64,000 nucleotides of DNA from Enterocloster lavalensis (GTDB lineage Bacteria; Bacillota; Clostridia; Lachnospirales; Lachnospiraceae). The number at the start of each line of letters is the position of its first letter. The stretch's first letter is position 1. Under the pieces are notes generated by a model that was not told where the DNA came from, made no database searches, and saw nothing but the letters and a program-made list of their open reading frames with translations. The position numbers and the translations under genes were made by a program. Where the stretch lies: positions 1-64,000 of the forward strand of contig NZ_CABJCG010000027.1 in NCBI RefSeq assembly GCF_902364025.1. The letters are read 5' to 3'. This document shows, one piece after another, positions 32,922-42,126 of the stretch.

Positions 32922-34444
32922 AATTCCTGCATCCACAGGGGCAGCAGTTTGGACAGCACGCTGAACAGGAGACGCCCTTCCGTGCTTGAAAGGTCCACGT
33001 TCCACAGCTCTTCCAGCTGGTGGATGCGGTAGCGCACGGTGTTGACATGGGTGAACAGCTCGTCAGCGGTTTTCTGGTAACTGAAATTGTTTTTGACAAA
33101 GGTGCGCACGGTCAGGGTCAGAATATCCTTCTTCTCATTGTCCAGGACGTTCAGCAGGACGTCCATTTCTCCCAGCATCTGGTTGACGGCCCAGGGGTTT
33201 TCCGGGTACGTGAAGAGGCGGTAGATTCCCAGCTGATGGAAGTGGCAGGGGCTCTGCCCATAATCCAGCAGACCGGCCATTTTGACGGCGTGGGTGGCCT
33301 CTGAGAAGGCGGTGACTACCTGGCTGCGGTTATATTTCCGGCTGATTCCCACGTGGTATTGCCGTCCGGTGGTGTTTAAGAGGGCGGTCAGCTTGCGGAC
33401 AAAATTCTCCACATCCTCTGTGGAGATAAAAATCAGCAGCTCGTTGTCTTTAAAACTGTAGCAGAGGTTGCGGGGAAAATGGTAGTGGAGCAGGTAGGCG
33501 AGATAGTCCTCGGCTCCGGTGACCGCTGTTCCCGGAAGGGCGTTGTGAAATTCCTGGAGAACCAGGGCGTTGCCTTCCTCCGGCAACAGTTCCAGCTCCG
33601 GTCCGGTCAGCGAGTTTTCACGGCGTACTTTGGCGAACAGTGCCGCAATCTGCCGGGAGCGGAGGTTTAAGTCGCTGAGTCCGGTGCAGAGGATGGACGC
33701 GTAGTTGAGCAGGTAGTAGTCGGTCTCTTTAAATTTTTCTCCATTTCCTATCAGAAACAGCATGCCGAAGGGTAGGCTGTTTTTATATAGGTCGGCCTGC
33801 AGGATGTAGATGGGTGGCTGGGCGGCCGTGTAGCGGCGGACGTGCACAAAGGGGGAACGGGCGGACTCCTTCTGCCAGTATACCGGGTAGAAGATAACCG
33901 GATCCAGAATGGGCGTGCGCGGGTGGACGTAAGTGTCCTGCCCCACCACCAGGGCGGTCTGGCGTCCGGTCCAATCGTGCAGCTCCTTTAACAGCCGGTC
34001 CAGGCCGTGGGTAAAAAATGCGGACTGAAACCGTTGGAAAATCTCACCATAGCTGCAAAGCTCACCGGTAGCTGCGCAGGGCATGAAGTTGTAAAACTTC
34101 CGGATGAAATCCACAAAGGGGATGGAATCGGTCATCTCCGCCAGGATCAGGCCCCGGCGTTCACACTCCCGGGCCAAAACGTCCACAGCGGCCTTTTCCA
34201 TGGAGTCCCGGGCCAGGACGATCCCGGCGGCTCCGCTTTTTTCCATGTGGTCCAGCGCGGATGAAATCCCGCTGGGGTGGGAGGCCAGCTCCCCACCGTA
34301 TGTAAGAATCAGCATATCACGGTTGTCCGGGCCCCAAACGTCTTTTAAGAGAGCCAGTCCGGCGATTGATCTGCCGTAAAAGGGCGTGCGGAATTTACAG
34401 GATGAAAATAAACGGGTCTGCGCCCACTTTTCCATTTTAAACAT
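32879..34444 (-). CDS. PucR-family transcriptional regulator
   Basis: 521 residues. An N-terminal PucR-type ligand domain (about 1-130) includes LILTYGGELASHPSGISSAL. A GAF-like or GGDEF-like middle follows, and the C-terminal helix-turn-helix of the PucR/CdaR type is FVKNNFSYQKTADELFTHVN then TVRYRIHQLEEL. PucR-type proteins activate purine and related catabolic genes in response to pathway intermediates. It is divergent from the molybdenum-hydroxylase operon starting at 34640 and convergent with the UbiD run, so either or both may be targets. The start at 34444 is set by GAAAGGA 12 bp upstream; the frame stays open 35 codons further. Confidence 0.85.
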   Translation of the reverse strand: MFKMEKWAQTRLFSSCKFRTPFYGRSIAGLALLKDVWGPDNRDMLILTYGGELASHPSGISSALDHMEKSGAAGIVLARDSMEKAAVDVLARECERRGLILAEMTDSIPFVDFIRKFYNFMPCAATGELCSYGEIFQRFQSAFFTHGLDRLLKELHDWTGRQTALVVGQDTYVHPRTPILDPVIFYPVYWQKESARSPFVHVRRYTAAQPPIYILQADLYKNSLPFGMLFLIGNGEKFKETDYYLLNYASILCTGLSDLNLRSRQIAALFAKVRRENSLTGPELELLPEEGNALVLQEFHNALPGTAVTGAEDYLAYLLHYHFPRNLCYSFKDNELLIFISTEDVENFVRKLTALLNTTGRQYHVGISRKYNRSQVVTAFSEATHAVKMAGLLDYGQSPCHFHQLGIYRLFTYPENPWAVNQMLGEMDVLLNVLDNEKKDILTLTVRTFVKNNFSYQKTADELFTHVNTVRYRIHQLEELWNVDLSSTEGRLLFSVLSKLLPLWMQEFYNQQSGQSGGEER

Positions 34445-34562
34445 AAGTGATCTTGTCCTTTCAAAGAACCGGCATGGGGGATATCCATACCGGCATGGCC
34501 GTCTACAAAATGGGAGGGCCTGTTTTGTAGGCGGGTTATAAATTGCCATGCTATACTTATAT

Positions 34563-34588
34563 TAGTCATATTGACTATTTTTTGTCAA
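34563..34588. promoter_or_regulatory. Overlapping palindromes in the PucR/hydroxylase divergent region
   Basis: TAGTCA-TAT-TGACTA (34563-34577) overlaps TTGAC-N8-GTCAA (34571-34588). They sit between the two divergent starts and are the best candidate for a PucR operator. Confidence 0.5.
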
Positions 34589-34639
34589 GTGCAAACGGGA
34601 ATTTAGCAAATTTCACAAATACAAGGAGGTTACGGATTC

Positions 34640-35143
34640 ATGAGTAAAACGAAAACCACGGTTACAATCACAGTGAACGGCGATGTGTACCGGCTGGGCG
34701 TTGGAAATTCCGCGGGCGACATATCGCCGGCGGACACGCTGGCCGAGACATTGCGGGAAAGGCTGCTGCTGACAGGGACGAAGATTTCCTGCGACGACGG
34801 CGCCTGCGGGTGCTGCACGGTCATCCTGAACGGCAAAGCGGTTCCCTCCTGTACCATATTGACAGTGGAATGCGACGGGGCTGACATTCAGACCATCGAG
34901 GGGCTCCAGAACCCCAGAACCGGGGAGCTGGACGAAGTACAGCAGGCGTTTGTGGATCACTCCGCCTTCCAGTGCGGCTACTGCACGCCGGGAATCATCA
35001 TGGCGTCGGAGGCCCTGCTCCAGGAGAATCCGCACCCGGACGAGGAAGAGATCAAGGAAGCGCTGGCCGGGAATTACTGCCGCTGTATCAGCCACTACCA
35101 GGTGCTGGAAGCGGTGAAGCAGGCGGCGGAAAGGAGAAAATAA
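34640..35143 (+). CDS. Molybdenum hydroxylase [2Fe-2S] subunit (CoxS/XdhC-like), set 1
   Basis: 167 residues with both [2Fe-2S] clusters of the family: the plant-type CDDGACGCCTVILNGKAVPSC and the C-terminal CGYCTPG...NYCRCISHYQ. It carries electrons from the molybdenum centre to the flavin subunit. ACAAGGAGG lies 11 bp before the ATG. The molybdenum subunit starts 2 bp after its stop. Together with the next two genes it makes a full xanthine-dehydrogenase-family complex. Confidence 0.92.
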   Translation: MSKTKTTVTITVNGDVYRLGVGNSAGDISPADTLAETLRERLLLTGTKISCDDGACGCCTVILNGKAVPSCTILTVECDGADIQTIEGLQNPRTGELDEVQQAFVDHSAFQCGYCTPGIIMASEALLQENPHPDEEEIKEALAGNYCRCISHYQVLEAVKQAAERRK

Positions 35144-35144
35144 G

Positions 35145-37412
35145 ATGGGGAAAGAATTCAGATATATCGGCAAACCGTCCCCAAGGATCGATGGGCGGGC
35201 AATCGTCACGGGAGCGGCGGAATACTGCAACGATGTCCATATGCACAATATGCTCTACGGCAAGATCAAGATGAGCCCTCATCCCCACGCGATGATTACA
35301 AAGATCGAGGTGTCAAAGGCCCTGGAGGTGCCGGGAGTCAAGACAATTCTTACATATGAAAATGCATTTGACTGGATCACCGGCATGCCCGCTCAGAAGC
35401 GGCTGCTGGATCGGCACGTGCGGTTTGTGGGCGACCCGGTGGCTCTGATCGCAGCCGCCAGCGCGAGAGCGGCGGACGAGGCGGCGGAGCTGATCCAGGT
35501 GGAGTACGAGGTTCTGCCCGCGGTTCAGGATTTGGACGAAGCCATCGCGGACGGAGCGCCCCAGCTCTATGAGCAGTTCCCCAACAATATCATTTCCAGA
35601 GGCTGCCCGCCCTTTGGGCCCAAGGCGCTGCAGGATATTGTGATGGGAGACACGAAGAAGGGATTTGAGGAGTGCAGCGTGGTGGTGGAGGGAACCTCCA
35701 GGTATGAGACGATTTCCAACCCCCTCCCCGCTGAGAGCCCCGGCCTGGTGGCCTGGTGGGACGGCCCCAACAACTGTACCATGAAGGGCAGCTTCCAGAG
35801 CCCCAATATCCAGAAGATGATCATGCAACTGGGCATGCCCGGGGTGAACGTGCGCGTGATCTCCTGCAATGTGGGCGGAGGCTTCGGCAGCAAGAATACG
35901 GTGCCCATGGAAGGGCTTTACTGCGCGGCGCTGGCTAAGGCCTGCGGCAGGCCGGTGAAGCTGGTGATCTCCAAAGAGGCCCATATTTCCACCTACATGC
36001 TGCGGCTGGGAAGCCGTCTGAAGGCAAAAATCGGCCTGCTGCCGGACGGAACGGTCCACGCCTACGAGGGCACATGGCTGGTGGGCTCCGGCGTACATTC
36101 CGATTTCGGTCAGGGACAGATCGCCAACGGACTGGGGCGCGCCATGCTGCTGCTCAATAAATGCAAGCACTGGAACTACCAGCCCCATCTGGTGGCCACC
36201 AACCGCTGCCGTTCCGGCGGTATCCGCGGATTCGGCGGCCAGGAATCCTACGCCTCGCTGATTCCCATCCTGTCCATGGCCATGGCCAGGATGAATCTGG
36301 ATCCGGTGGACTTTTTCAAGAAAAATATGTGCGATATCAACGGCGGTTACTACTGGGTGGAGGGCCAATGGTGGGAGAACCATTTCCTCAGCTACAACGA
36401 CGTGATGGACCACGCCGCTGAACACTTTGGCTGGAAAGAGAAGTTCCCCGGCTGGCTGAAGCCTTACAAGGTGGTAGGCAGCAAGCAGTACGGCGTGGGC
36501 TGTTGCGTGCACGGCAGCGCGGACTGCGGCATGCTACACGGCGAAGCATTTGTCAAGATCGACGGATGGGGCACGGCGAATATCAATGTCTGCATCGCGG
36601 AATCCGGCATGGGCCAGAGGTCTTCTGTGGTGAAGATGGCAGCGGAAATCCTGAATCTTCCGCTGGATAAAGTGACGATCTCCACGCCGGACAGCCAGGA
36701 TAACCCCTGGGATTGGGGACTGGCAGGTTCCAGAGGCACCCTTGTCTACAGCCGGATGGTGGGTGACGCCGCCAAGCAGGCGAAGGCGGAGCTTTTAGAG
36801 CGGGCTTCCGAAGTGCTGCATTGTCCGGCTGAGGCTCTGGACACCAAGGACGGCATTATATTTATCAAAGAAAATCCACAGGCGGCGATTCCGTGGATCG
36901 CGGTGTTAGGCCCCATGAATACGATCACAGGGCACGGAGTGTTTGAGATGGACCACTCCAAACCTTGTTTCATGATTTCCTTCGTGGAAATGGAAGTGGA
37001 CGTCGATACGGGCGCTGCCAAGATCGTGCGCATCGTGGAAGGGACGGACGTGGGGCAGGTAATCGACCCCTACAACCTGAAAATGCAGTTGGAGGGCGGT
37101 CTTGGAAGCTGCGGCAGCGACAGCGCCATCACCGAGGAGATGGTATTGGACGAGGGAACCGGCCGTTTCCTGACCAACAACCTGGTGGATTTCAAGTGGA
37201 GAGTATTCCCGGAGCTGCCGGTTTTTGAGACTCATATAGAGGAAACGCCCAACGATTTGAGCGCATTCGGCGGCATCGGCGTGGGCGAGATATCCGGGGC
37301 GCCGCTTCCGGGCGCAATTATGATGGCTGTCTCCAACGCCATCGGCATCCAGCTCATGGATTATCCCCTGACACCGGAGAATATTTTAAAGGCATTAGGA
37401 AAGGCGAGGTAA
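35145..37412 (+). CDS. Molybdenum hydroxylase large subunit (CoxL/XdhA-like), set 1
   Basis: 755 residues. Molybdopterin-binding segments include NVGGGFGSKN, RSGGIRGFGGQESY, GMGQRSSVV and, at the end, the catalytic glutamate in GIGVGEISGAPLPGA (equivalent to Glu1261 of xanthine dehydrogenase). The enzyme hydroxylates purines, other N-heterocycles, aldehydes or aromatic thioesters. The AYRxSFR loop of CO dehydrogenase is not present, so CO is not the substrate. Exact substrate is open; the PucR regulator next door suggests purine-like. No in-frame stop for selenocysteine is seen. Confidence 0.9.
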   Translation: MGKEFRYIGKPSPRIDGRAIVTGAAEYCNDVHMHNMLYGKIKMSPHPHAMITKIEVSKALEVPGVKTILTYENAFDWITGMPAQKRLLDRHVRFVGDPVALIAAASARAADEAAELIQVEYEVLPAVQDLDEAIADGAPQLYEQFPNNIISRGCPPFGPKALQDIVMGDTKKGFEECSVVVEGTSRYETISNPLPAESPGLVAWWDGPNNCTMKGSFQSPNIQKMIMQLGMPGVNVRVISCNVGGGFGSKNTVPMEGLYCAALAKACGRPVKLVISKEAHISTYMLRLGSRLKAKIGLLPDGTVHAYEGTWLVGSGVHSDFGQGQIANGLGRAMLLLNKCKHWNYQPHLVATNRCRSGGIRGFGGQESYASLIPILSMAMARMNLDPVDFFKKNMCDINGGYYWVEGQWWENHFLSYNDVMDHAAEHFGWKEKFPGWLKPYKVVGSKQYGVGCCVHGSADCGMLHGEAFVKIDGWGTANINVCIAESGMGQRSSVVKMAAEILNLPLDKVTISTPDSQDNPWDWGLAGSRGTLVYSRMVGDAAKQAKAELLERASEVLHCPAEALDTKDGIIFIKENPQAAIPWIAVLGPMNTITGHGVFEMDHSKPCFMISFVEMEVDVDTGAAKIVRIVEGTDVGQVIDPYNLKMQLEGGLGSCGSDSAITEEMVLDEGTGRFLTNNLVDFKWRVFPELPVFETHIEETPNDLSAFGGIGVGEISGAPLPGAIMMAVSNAIGIQLMDYPLTPENILKALGKAR

Positions 37413-37416
37413 GATT

Positions 37417-39792
37417 ATGTTGAAAAATTTTGCCCATATCGATACAGAGAGCGTCGACGAGGCTGCCGGCCTCCTGAGGGAAGGGGCTGGAAGCTCCAGG
37501 ATTATCGCAGGCGGCACGGATCTGCTCAGCGTGCTGAAACATAAGCTGGAGCCGGATTATCCGGAACAGCTGGTCAATATCAAGACTGTGGAGGGCTTAG
37601 ACCACATCACGGCGGACGAGGAAGGGCTGAAAATCGGCGCAGCGGCCAAGCTCTGCGACATCGCCGGTTCGGCCCAGGTGAACGATGGCTATGAGGCGCT
37701 CGCTATGGCGGCCAAGAGCGTGGCCACCCCTCTGATCCGTAATCTGGCAACCATCGGCGGAAATCTCTGCCAGGACGTGCGCTGCTGGTATTACCGTTAT
37801 CCCGACGAGATCGGCGGCAGAATCCGGTGTCTGAGAAAGGGCGGGGATTACTGTAACGCCATGACCGGAGAGAACCGGAACCACTCCATTTTCGGAGCGA
37901 AAAAGGTGAACCTCAGCGGATGTTCCCAGAACTGTCCGGCCCATGTGGACGTGCCGGAATACCTGACCTGCATCCGGGAGGGGAACCTGGACGGCGCGGC
38001 CGCTATTTTGATGGAATCCAACCCGATTCCCGCCATCACCTCCCGGGTGTGCACCCATTTCTGCCAGATGAACTGCAAGCGGGCGGAATTTGACGAGCAC
38101 GTCAACATCGGCGGCATGGAGCGGTATGTGGGAGATTATATTCTGGACAACGCGGACCGGTTTATGAAGGCCCCGGAGGCGGAGAGCGGCAAAAAAGCAG
38201 CGATTGTGGGCTCGGGTCCCGCTGGTCTGACGGCGGCGTACTACCTGCGCAGGCTGGGGCACCAGGTTCTGGTGTACGACAAGATGGAGGAAGCGGGCGG
38301 ACTTCTGCGCTATGCGATTCCCGAGTACCGGCTTCCCAAGGACATTGTGCGGAAGCTGATTGCGGCCCTGGAAGCCATGGGGATCCAGTTTAAGACGGGT
38401 ACTGAGATCGGCAAGGATATACCGGTCAGCGATCTGGTGGAACAGTTTGACAGCGTATTTTTAAATACCGGCGCGTGGAAACGGCCCCTGATCGGCCTGG
38501 ACGGCGAGGAGCTGACCACCTTTGGCCTGGATTTCCTGATTGAGGTCAACAAGTGGATGGAGAGCAAGATCGGCAAGGACATTATCGTGGTCGGCGGAGG
38601 CAACGTGGCGGTGGATGTGGCCATCACGGCCAAGCGTCTGGGTGCGGCCAACGTGATTATGGCCTGCCTGGAGGACGAGAAGCATATGCCCGCCAGCGAG
38701 GAGGAAGTGGCCAGAGCCAGGGAAGAGGGAATCGTGATCATGAATTCCTGGGGGCCCAAGGAGATTCTGCGGCAGGATGGACAGATTACCGGTCTGGTGC
38801 TGAAGCGGTGCATCCAGGTGTTTGACGGGGAAGGCCATTTCTCCCCGGCTTACGACGATGGGGACACCGAGACGCTGGAAGGAAATTCCATTTTAATGGC
38901 GGTAGGACAGAAAACGGACTTATCCTTCCTGGGCGAGGAGCTGGAGCTTAAGGTGAACCGGGGACTGATCAGCGTAGAGCCGGACACCCTTAAAACCAGC
39001 CTTCCCAAGGTCTTTGCAGTGGGCGATGTGACCACCGGTCCCAAAACCGTGGTGGCCGCCATTGCGGACGGTAAGAAAGCGGCGGTGTATGTGGACAGCT
39101 ACATGACCGGCCAGCCCGCGAAAAACTACGAGCATCCCCTGGGACAGATTGTGAAGTTCGATGCCTCCAGCAGCTGTCATTCCCAGAGCGCGAAGCTTGC
39201 CGAGCGCCCGAAGGAAGAACGGGGACTGCACCTGGAGGACTCCTACGGCCTGAGCTGGGAGGAGGTTCAGGAGGAGGCAAAGCGCTGCTTTAACTGCGGC
39301 TGTCTGGCAGTGAACCCCTCGGACGTGGCCACTGTGCTGACGGCCATGGAGGCGGAGATTGTCACCAACAAGCGCAGGGAGAAGATCGGCGACATGATGA
39401 AGAAGGCCCACTGCCGGCTGGTGGAAGAGGATGAGATCGTCACGGAGATTGTGGTGCCCGCCTCGATCCGGGAGTACCGGACCGGGTACGACAAGTACCG
39501 CGTCCGGGATTCCCACGATTTCGCCGTGGTCAGCGTGGCATCGGCCTACAAGCTGGAGGACGGCAAGGTGGCGGACGCCAGGATCGTGCTGGGGGCCGTG
39601 GCGCCCATTCCGCTGCGGGCCACAGCGGCCGAGGAATTCATCAACGGCAAGGAGATCACGGAGGAGCTGGCCGGGCAGGCGGCGGAGATCGCGCTGCGCG
39701 GAGCCGTACCGCTGTCGAAGAACGAGTACAAGGTGCAGATTGCCAGGTCGCTGGTGAAGAATTCACTGTTAAATGCCGCTGCCGCGCGTTAG
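37417..39792 (+). CDS. Molybdenum hydroxylase FAD subunit with an inserted GltD-like oxidoreductase
   Basis: 791 residues, against about 290-330 for normal FAD subunits. Residues 1-163 are CoxM-like (RIIAGGTDLL, GGNLCQDVRCWYYR), with Cys118/123/138/146 as in the extra-cluster loop of 4-hydroxybenzoyl-CoA reductase. At HSIFGAKK the sequence switches to a GltD-type module: an FeS domain (Cys169, 173, 212, 216, 220), FAD motif VGSGPAGLTAAYYL, NAD(P) motif VGGGNVAVDVA and VFAVGDVTTGPKT. At CGCLAVNPSDVATVL (about 630) the CoxM fold resumes and ends normally (LGAVAPIPLRATAAEEFI). The reading frame is intact, so it is a real nested fusion. It probably links the hydroxylase to NAD(P)H or ferredoxin. 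Confidence 0.9.
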   Translation: MLKNFAHIDTESVDEAAGLLREGAGSSRIIAGGTDLLSVLKHKLEPDYPEQLVNIKTVEGLDHITADEEGLKIGAAAKLCDIAGSAQVNDGYEALAMAAKSVATPLIRNLATIGGNLCQDVRCWYYRYPDEIGGRIRCLRKGGDYCNAMTGENRNHSIFGAKKVNLSGCSQNCPAHVDVPEYLTCIREGNLDGAAAILMESNPIPAITSRVCTHFCQMNCKRAEFDEHVNIGGMERYVGDYILDNADRFMKAPEAESGKKAAIVGSGPAGLTAAYYLRRLGHQVLVYDKMEEAGGLLRYAIPEYRLPKDIVRKLIAALEAMGIQFKTGTEIGKDIPVSDLVEQFDSVFLNTGAWKRPLIGLDGEELTTFGLDFLIEVNKWMESKIGKDIIVVGGGNVAVDVAITAKRLGAANVIMACLEDEKHMPASEEEVARAREEGIVIMNSWGPKEILRQDGQITGLVLKRCIQVFDGEGHFSPAYDDGDTETLEGNSILMAVGQKTDLSFLGEELELKVNRGLISVEPDTLKTSLPKVFAVGDVTTGPKTVVAAIADGKKAAVYVDSYMTGQPAKNYEHPLGQIVKFDASSSCHSQSAKLAERPKEERGLHLEDSYGLSWEEVQEEAKRCFNCGCLAVNPSDVATVLTAMEAEIVTNKRREKIGDMMKKAHCRLVEEDEIVTEIVVPASIREYRTGYDKYRVRDSHDFAVVSVASAYKLEDGKVADARIVLGAVAPIPLRATAAEEFINGKEITEELAGQAAEIALRGAVPLSKNEYKVQIARSLVKNSLLNAAAAR

Positions 39793-39817
39793 AAACGCGG
39801 AGCGTCGGAGAATAGAA

Positions 39818-39866
39818 GTTCCCGTTGGACTGGCCGGCGTGTCTGCCGCGCCGGTCCATCGGGAAC
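39818..39866 (+). other. Long stable hairpin between FAD-subunit and MocA genes
   Basis: GTTCCCG (39818-39824) pairs with CGGGAAC (39860-39866), continued inside by GGAC/GTCC and GGCCGGCG/CGCCGG pairing. There is no T run, so mRNA processing or stability is more likely than termination. Confidence 0.55.
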
Positions 39867-39915
39867 CGTTGTTCCGGGCGGGAGTCCGGGGCAGACGGGG
39901 AAGGAGGCTGTGATT

Positions 39916-40521
39916 GTGAAACGATCCGGTGTGGAGGCGGTGCTTTTGGCTGCCGGTTATTCTTCGCGGATGGGGGAGCTCAAACCGCTCCTCCCGTTGG
40001 GCAAAACCACGGTGATCCGACGGCAGGTGGAGATGCTGCAGTCCGTGGCGGACCGGATCATTGTGGTGACCGGTTACCGGGGGGAGGAGGTGGAGCGCCA
40101 TCTGTCCGGAAGCGGGGCGTACATTGTGCAAAATCCCCGGTTCGCGGAGGGCATGTTCACCTCTGTGAAGGCAGGAATCCGGGGCCTCAGGCCGGAAACC
40201 GGCGCATTTCTGATCCTTCCGGTGGACTATCCCCTGGTGACGGGCCGGATGATCCGCCAGCTTTTAAAGGTTTATCAGGGGAATCAGGACTGCCTGGTGG
40301 CCTATCCGTCCTACCGCATGAGAAAAGGGCATCCGCCGGTGATCTGCGCGTCCTGCAAGGAACAGATTCTGGCCTACGACGGGGATCTGGGGCTGAAAGG
40401 GGCGCTGAGAGCCTTTGACGGGGCCGCCTGTTATATGGAGACAGAGGATATGCGGTGTGTGATGGATATGGATACGCCCGCGGATTACCGGAAAATACTG
40501 GCGGCGCTGGCGGTGGGATAA
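39916..40521 (+). CDS. MocA/MobA-like molybdenum cofactor nucleotidyltransferase
   Basis: 201 residues with the nucleotidyltransferase signature LLAAGYSSRMGELKPLLPLG, VVTGYRGEEVE, LILPVDYPLV and a final VMDMDTPADY. Members add CMP (or GMP) to the molybdenum cofactor for hydroxylases. It lies exactly between two hydroxylase gene sets and so probably matures both. GTG 39916 is preferred to GTG 39910 because AAGGAGG (39901-39907) is then 8 bp away. Confidence 0.88.
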   Translation: MKRSGVEAVLLAAGYSSRMGELKPLLPLGKTTVIRRQVEMLQSVADRIIVVTGYRGEEVERHLSGSGAYIVQNPRFAEGMFTSVKAGIRGLRPETGAFLILPVDYPLVTGRMIRQLLKVYQGNQDCLVAYPSYRMRKGHPPVICASCKEQILAYDGDLGLKGALRAFDGAACYMETEDMRCVMDMDTPADYRKILAALAVG

Positions 40522-40534
40522 GGCCACGACGGGC

Positions 40535-40698
40535 GGCGTTGCGCGCCGGGGCAGTGAAGCGAAGGGCGAGACAGCGGCGTTATGCGCTGGGGCAGTGAAG
40601 CAGAGGGCGAGGCAGTGGCGTTGCGCGCCGGGGCAGTGAAGCGAAGAGCGAGGCAGCGGCGTTGTGCGCCGGGGCAGTGAAGCAGAGGGCGAGGCGGG
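40535..40698. repeat. Four tandem copies of a 41-bp GC-rich unit
   Basis: Units start at 40535, 40576, 40617 and 40658 and follow the pattern GGCGTTGCGCGCCGGGGCAG then TGAAGC[GA][AG]AGGGCGAGGCAG. Units 1 and 3, and 2 and 4, resemble each other most (GCGAAG versus GCAGAG), suggesting duplication of an 82-bp pair. They fill most of the 218-bp gap (40522-40739) between MocA and the second FAD-subunit gene. No gene or terminator is seen in the gap. Confidence 0.85.
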
Positions 40699-40739
40699 CG
40701 GACCTGCCGCCTGGCCGCGCAGGAGAGAGGGGGCTGTAT

Positions 40740-41621
40740 ATGGTTCAGGCTTATTATGTGCCGCAGACGGTGGAGGAAGCCGCCGGGCTGCTTGAGAAGC
40801 ATGCGGGAAAGGCCAGAATTATGGCCGGAGGAACGGATCTGGTGCTGGATATCAAGGACGGAAAGCACTGCCCGGAGTACCTGGTGGATATCACGAAGAT
40901 AAAAGAGCTGAAACAAATTGAAGCGCGGGAGCAGACGATACTCATCGGGGCCGGAGTCACCCACAACCAGGCGGCGGCAAGCGCGCTTGTACAGGGGGGC
41001 GCCGCGTGTCTGGCCCAGGCCTCCTCCATGGTGGGTTCCCATCAGATTCGCAATTCCAGCACCCTGGCAGGCAACGTGGTGAACGCCCAACCGGCGGCGG
41101 ACAGCGCGGTGGCGCTGGTGGCTCTGGGGGCCAGGGCCAGGATTCTGACCGGCCGGGAGGAAGCGCTTGTTCCGGTGGAGGAGCTGTACGCGGGGTTCGG
41201 AAAGAGTCATGTGGACAGCAGCAAGAGCATTCTGACAGGATTTCTGGTTCCGGCGGAAGCGGGAACCGGCAGCGGGTACATGCGGCTGCAGCAGCGGAAA
41301 GCCCTGGCTCTGCCCATGCTGTGCGTGGCCGCCTGGATCAGGCGGCAGGAGGGTACGGTGAAGGAGGCGCGGATCGCCATGGCTCCGGTGGGAGTGGGGC
41401 CGGTAAGGGCCGTAGAGGCTGAGCATTTCCTTCTGGACAGAGAGGGCGGAGAGGCCCTGTGGTCCAGGGCCGGAGAGTTGGCCTTAAAGAACGCCAACCC
41501 CAGAGACAGCCTGGTGCGGGGGTCCAGAAAATACCGTCTGGAAGTCCTGCCCGCCCTGGTCCGGGAAGCACTCTCTATGGCCTGGGAGGACGCGGGGAGA
41601 AAGGAGGAGGCGCATGGATAA
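40740..41621 (+). CDS. Molybdenum hydroxylase FAD subunit (CoxM-like), set 2
   Basis: 293 residues, the normal length, with the FAD motifs ARIMAGGTDLVLDIKDG and IRNSSTLAGNVVNAQPAADS, and the C-terminal CoxM domain (GYMRLQQRKALALPMLCVAA; VGVGPVRAVEAEHFL). Unlike the set 1 protein it has no inserted oxidoreductase and lacks the extra cysteines. ATG 40740 follows GGAGAGAGG; upstream codons would read into the 41-bp repeats. It overlaps the next gene by 8 bp. Confidence 0.9.
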   Translation: MVQAYYVPQTVEEAAGLLEKHAGKARIMAGGTDLVLDIKDGKHCPEYLVDITKIKELKQIEAREQTILIGAGVTHNQAAASALVQGGAACLAQASSMVGSHQIRNSSTLAGNVVNAQPAADSAVALVALGARARILTGREEALVPVEELYAGFGKSHVDSSKSILTGFLVPAEAGTGSGYMRLQQRKALALPMLCVAAWIRRQEGTVKEARIAMAPVGVGPVRAVEAEHFLLDREGGEALWSRAGELALKNANPRDSLVRGSRKYRLEVLPALVREALSMAWEDAGRKEEAHG

Positions 41622-42126
41622 CCAGTTGGTTCATTTTACATTAAATGGAAAAGGAATCTCTGTGGCCGTGGAACCCTTTGAGATGCTGGCCGACACGCTC
41701 CGCTGCCGTCTGAATCTGACCGGGACCAAGAAGGGCTGCGGTCAGGGGGAGTGCGGGGCGTGCACGGTGATCCTGGACGGGGATGCGGTGAATTCCTGCA
41801 TGGTGCCGACGATCAAAGCGGATGGATGCCGGGTGGTCACCATCGAAGGTTTGGAAGAGAATGGAAAACTTCATCCGATCCAACAGGCGTTTGTGGATGC
41901 GGGCGCGGTGCAGTGCGGATTCTGCACGCCCGGCATGATTTTGTCCACCAAGGCGCTTCTGGATAAAAAGCCGGACCCCACGAAGGAGGAGATTCGCATC
42001 GCCCTGGCGGGAAATATCTGCCGCTGCACGGGTTATGTGAAGATCGAACAGGCGGTGGAGCTGGCGGCAAACGCCATCCGGCGAAACCATGAGAACCAAA
42101 CGGCGGAAGGGAGGTATGGCGGATGA
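41614..42126 (+). CDS. Molybdenum hydroxylase [2Fe-2S] subunit (CoxS-like), set 2
   Basis: 170 residues with both cluster motifs: CGQGECGACTVILDGDAVNSC and CGFCTPGMIL...NICRCTGYVKIE. It shuttles electrons between the molybdenum and FAD subunits of the second complex. It starts inside the end of the FAD-subunit gene behind AAGGAGG and overlaps the large-subunit gene by 4 bp, so all three are co-translated. Confidence 0.92.
   Translation: MDNQLVHFTLNGKGISVAVEPFEMLADTLRCRLNLTGTKKGCGQGECGACTVILDGDAVNSCMVPTIKADGCRVVTIEGLEENGKLHPIQQAFVDAGAVQCGFCTPGMILSTKALLDKKPDPTKEEIRIALAGNICRCTGYVKIEQAVELAANAIRRNHENQTAEGRYGG

Noticed and set aside
35313..36512. 399-codon open frame on the minus strand
   Set aside because: Antisense to the molybdenum-hydroxylase large subunit; composition and lack of a start signal mark it as a shadow.
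35145..37412. CO dehydrogenase (CoxL form I)
   Set aside because: The AYRxSFR active-site loop of true CO dehydrogenases is not found; the xanthine-dehydrogenase-type glutamate motif is.
40535..40698. CRISPR array
   Set aside because: The 41-bp units follow each other without spacers, and no cas gene is near; it is a plain tandem repeat.
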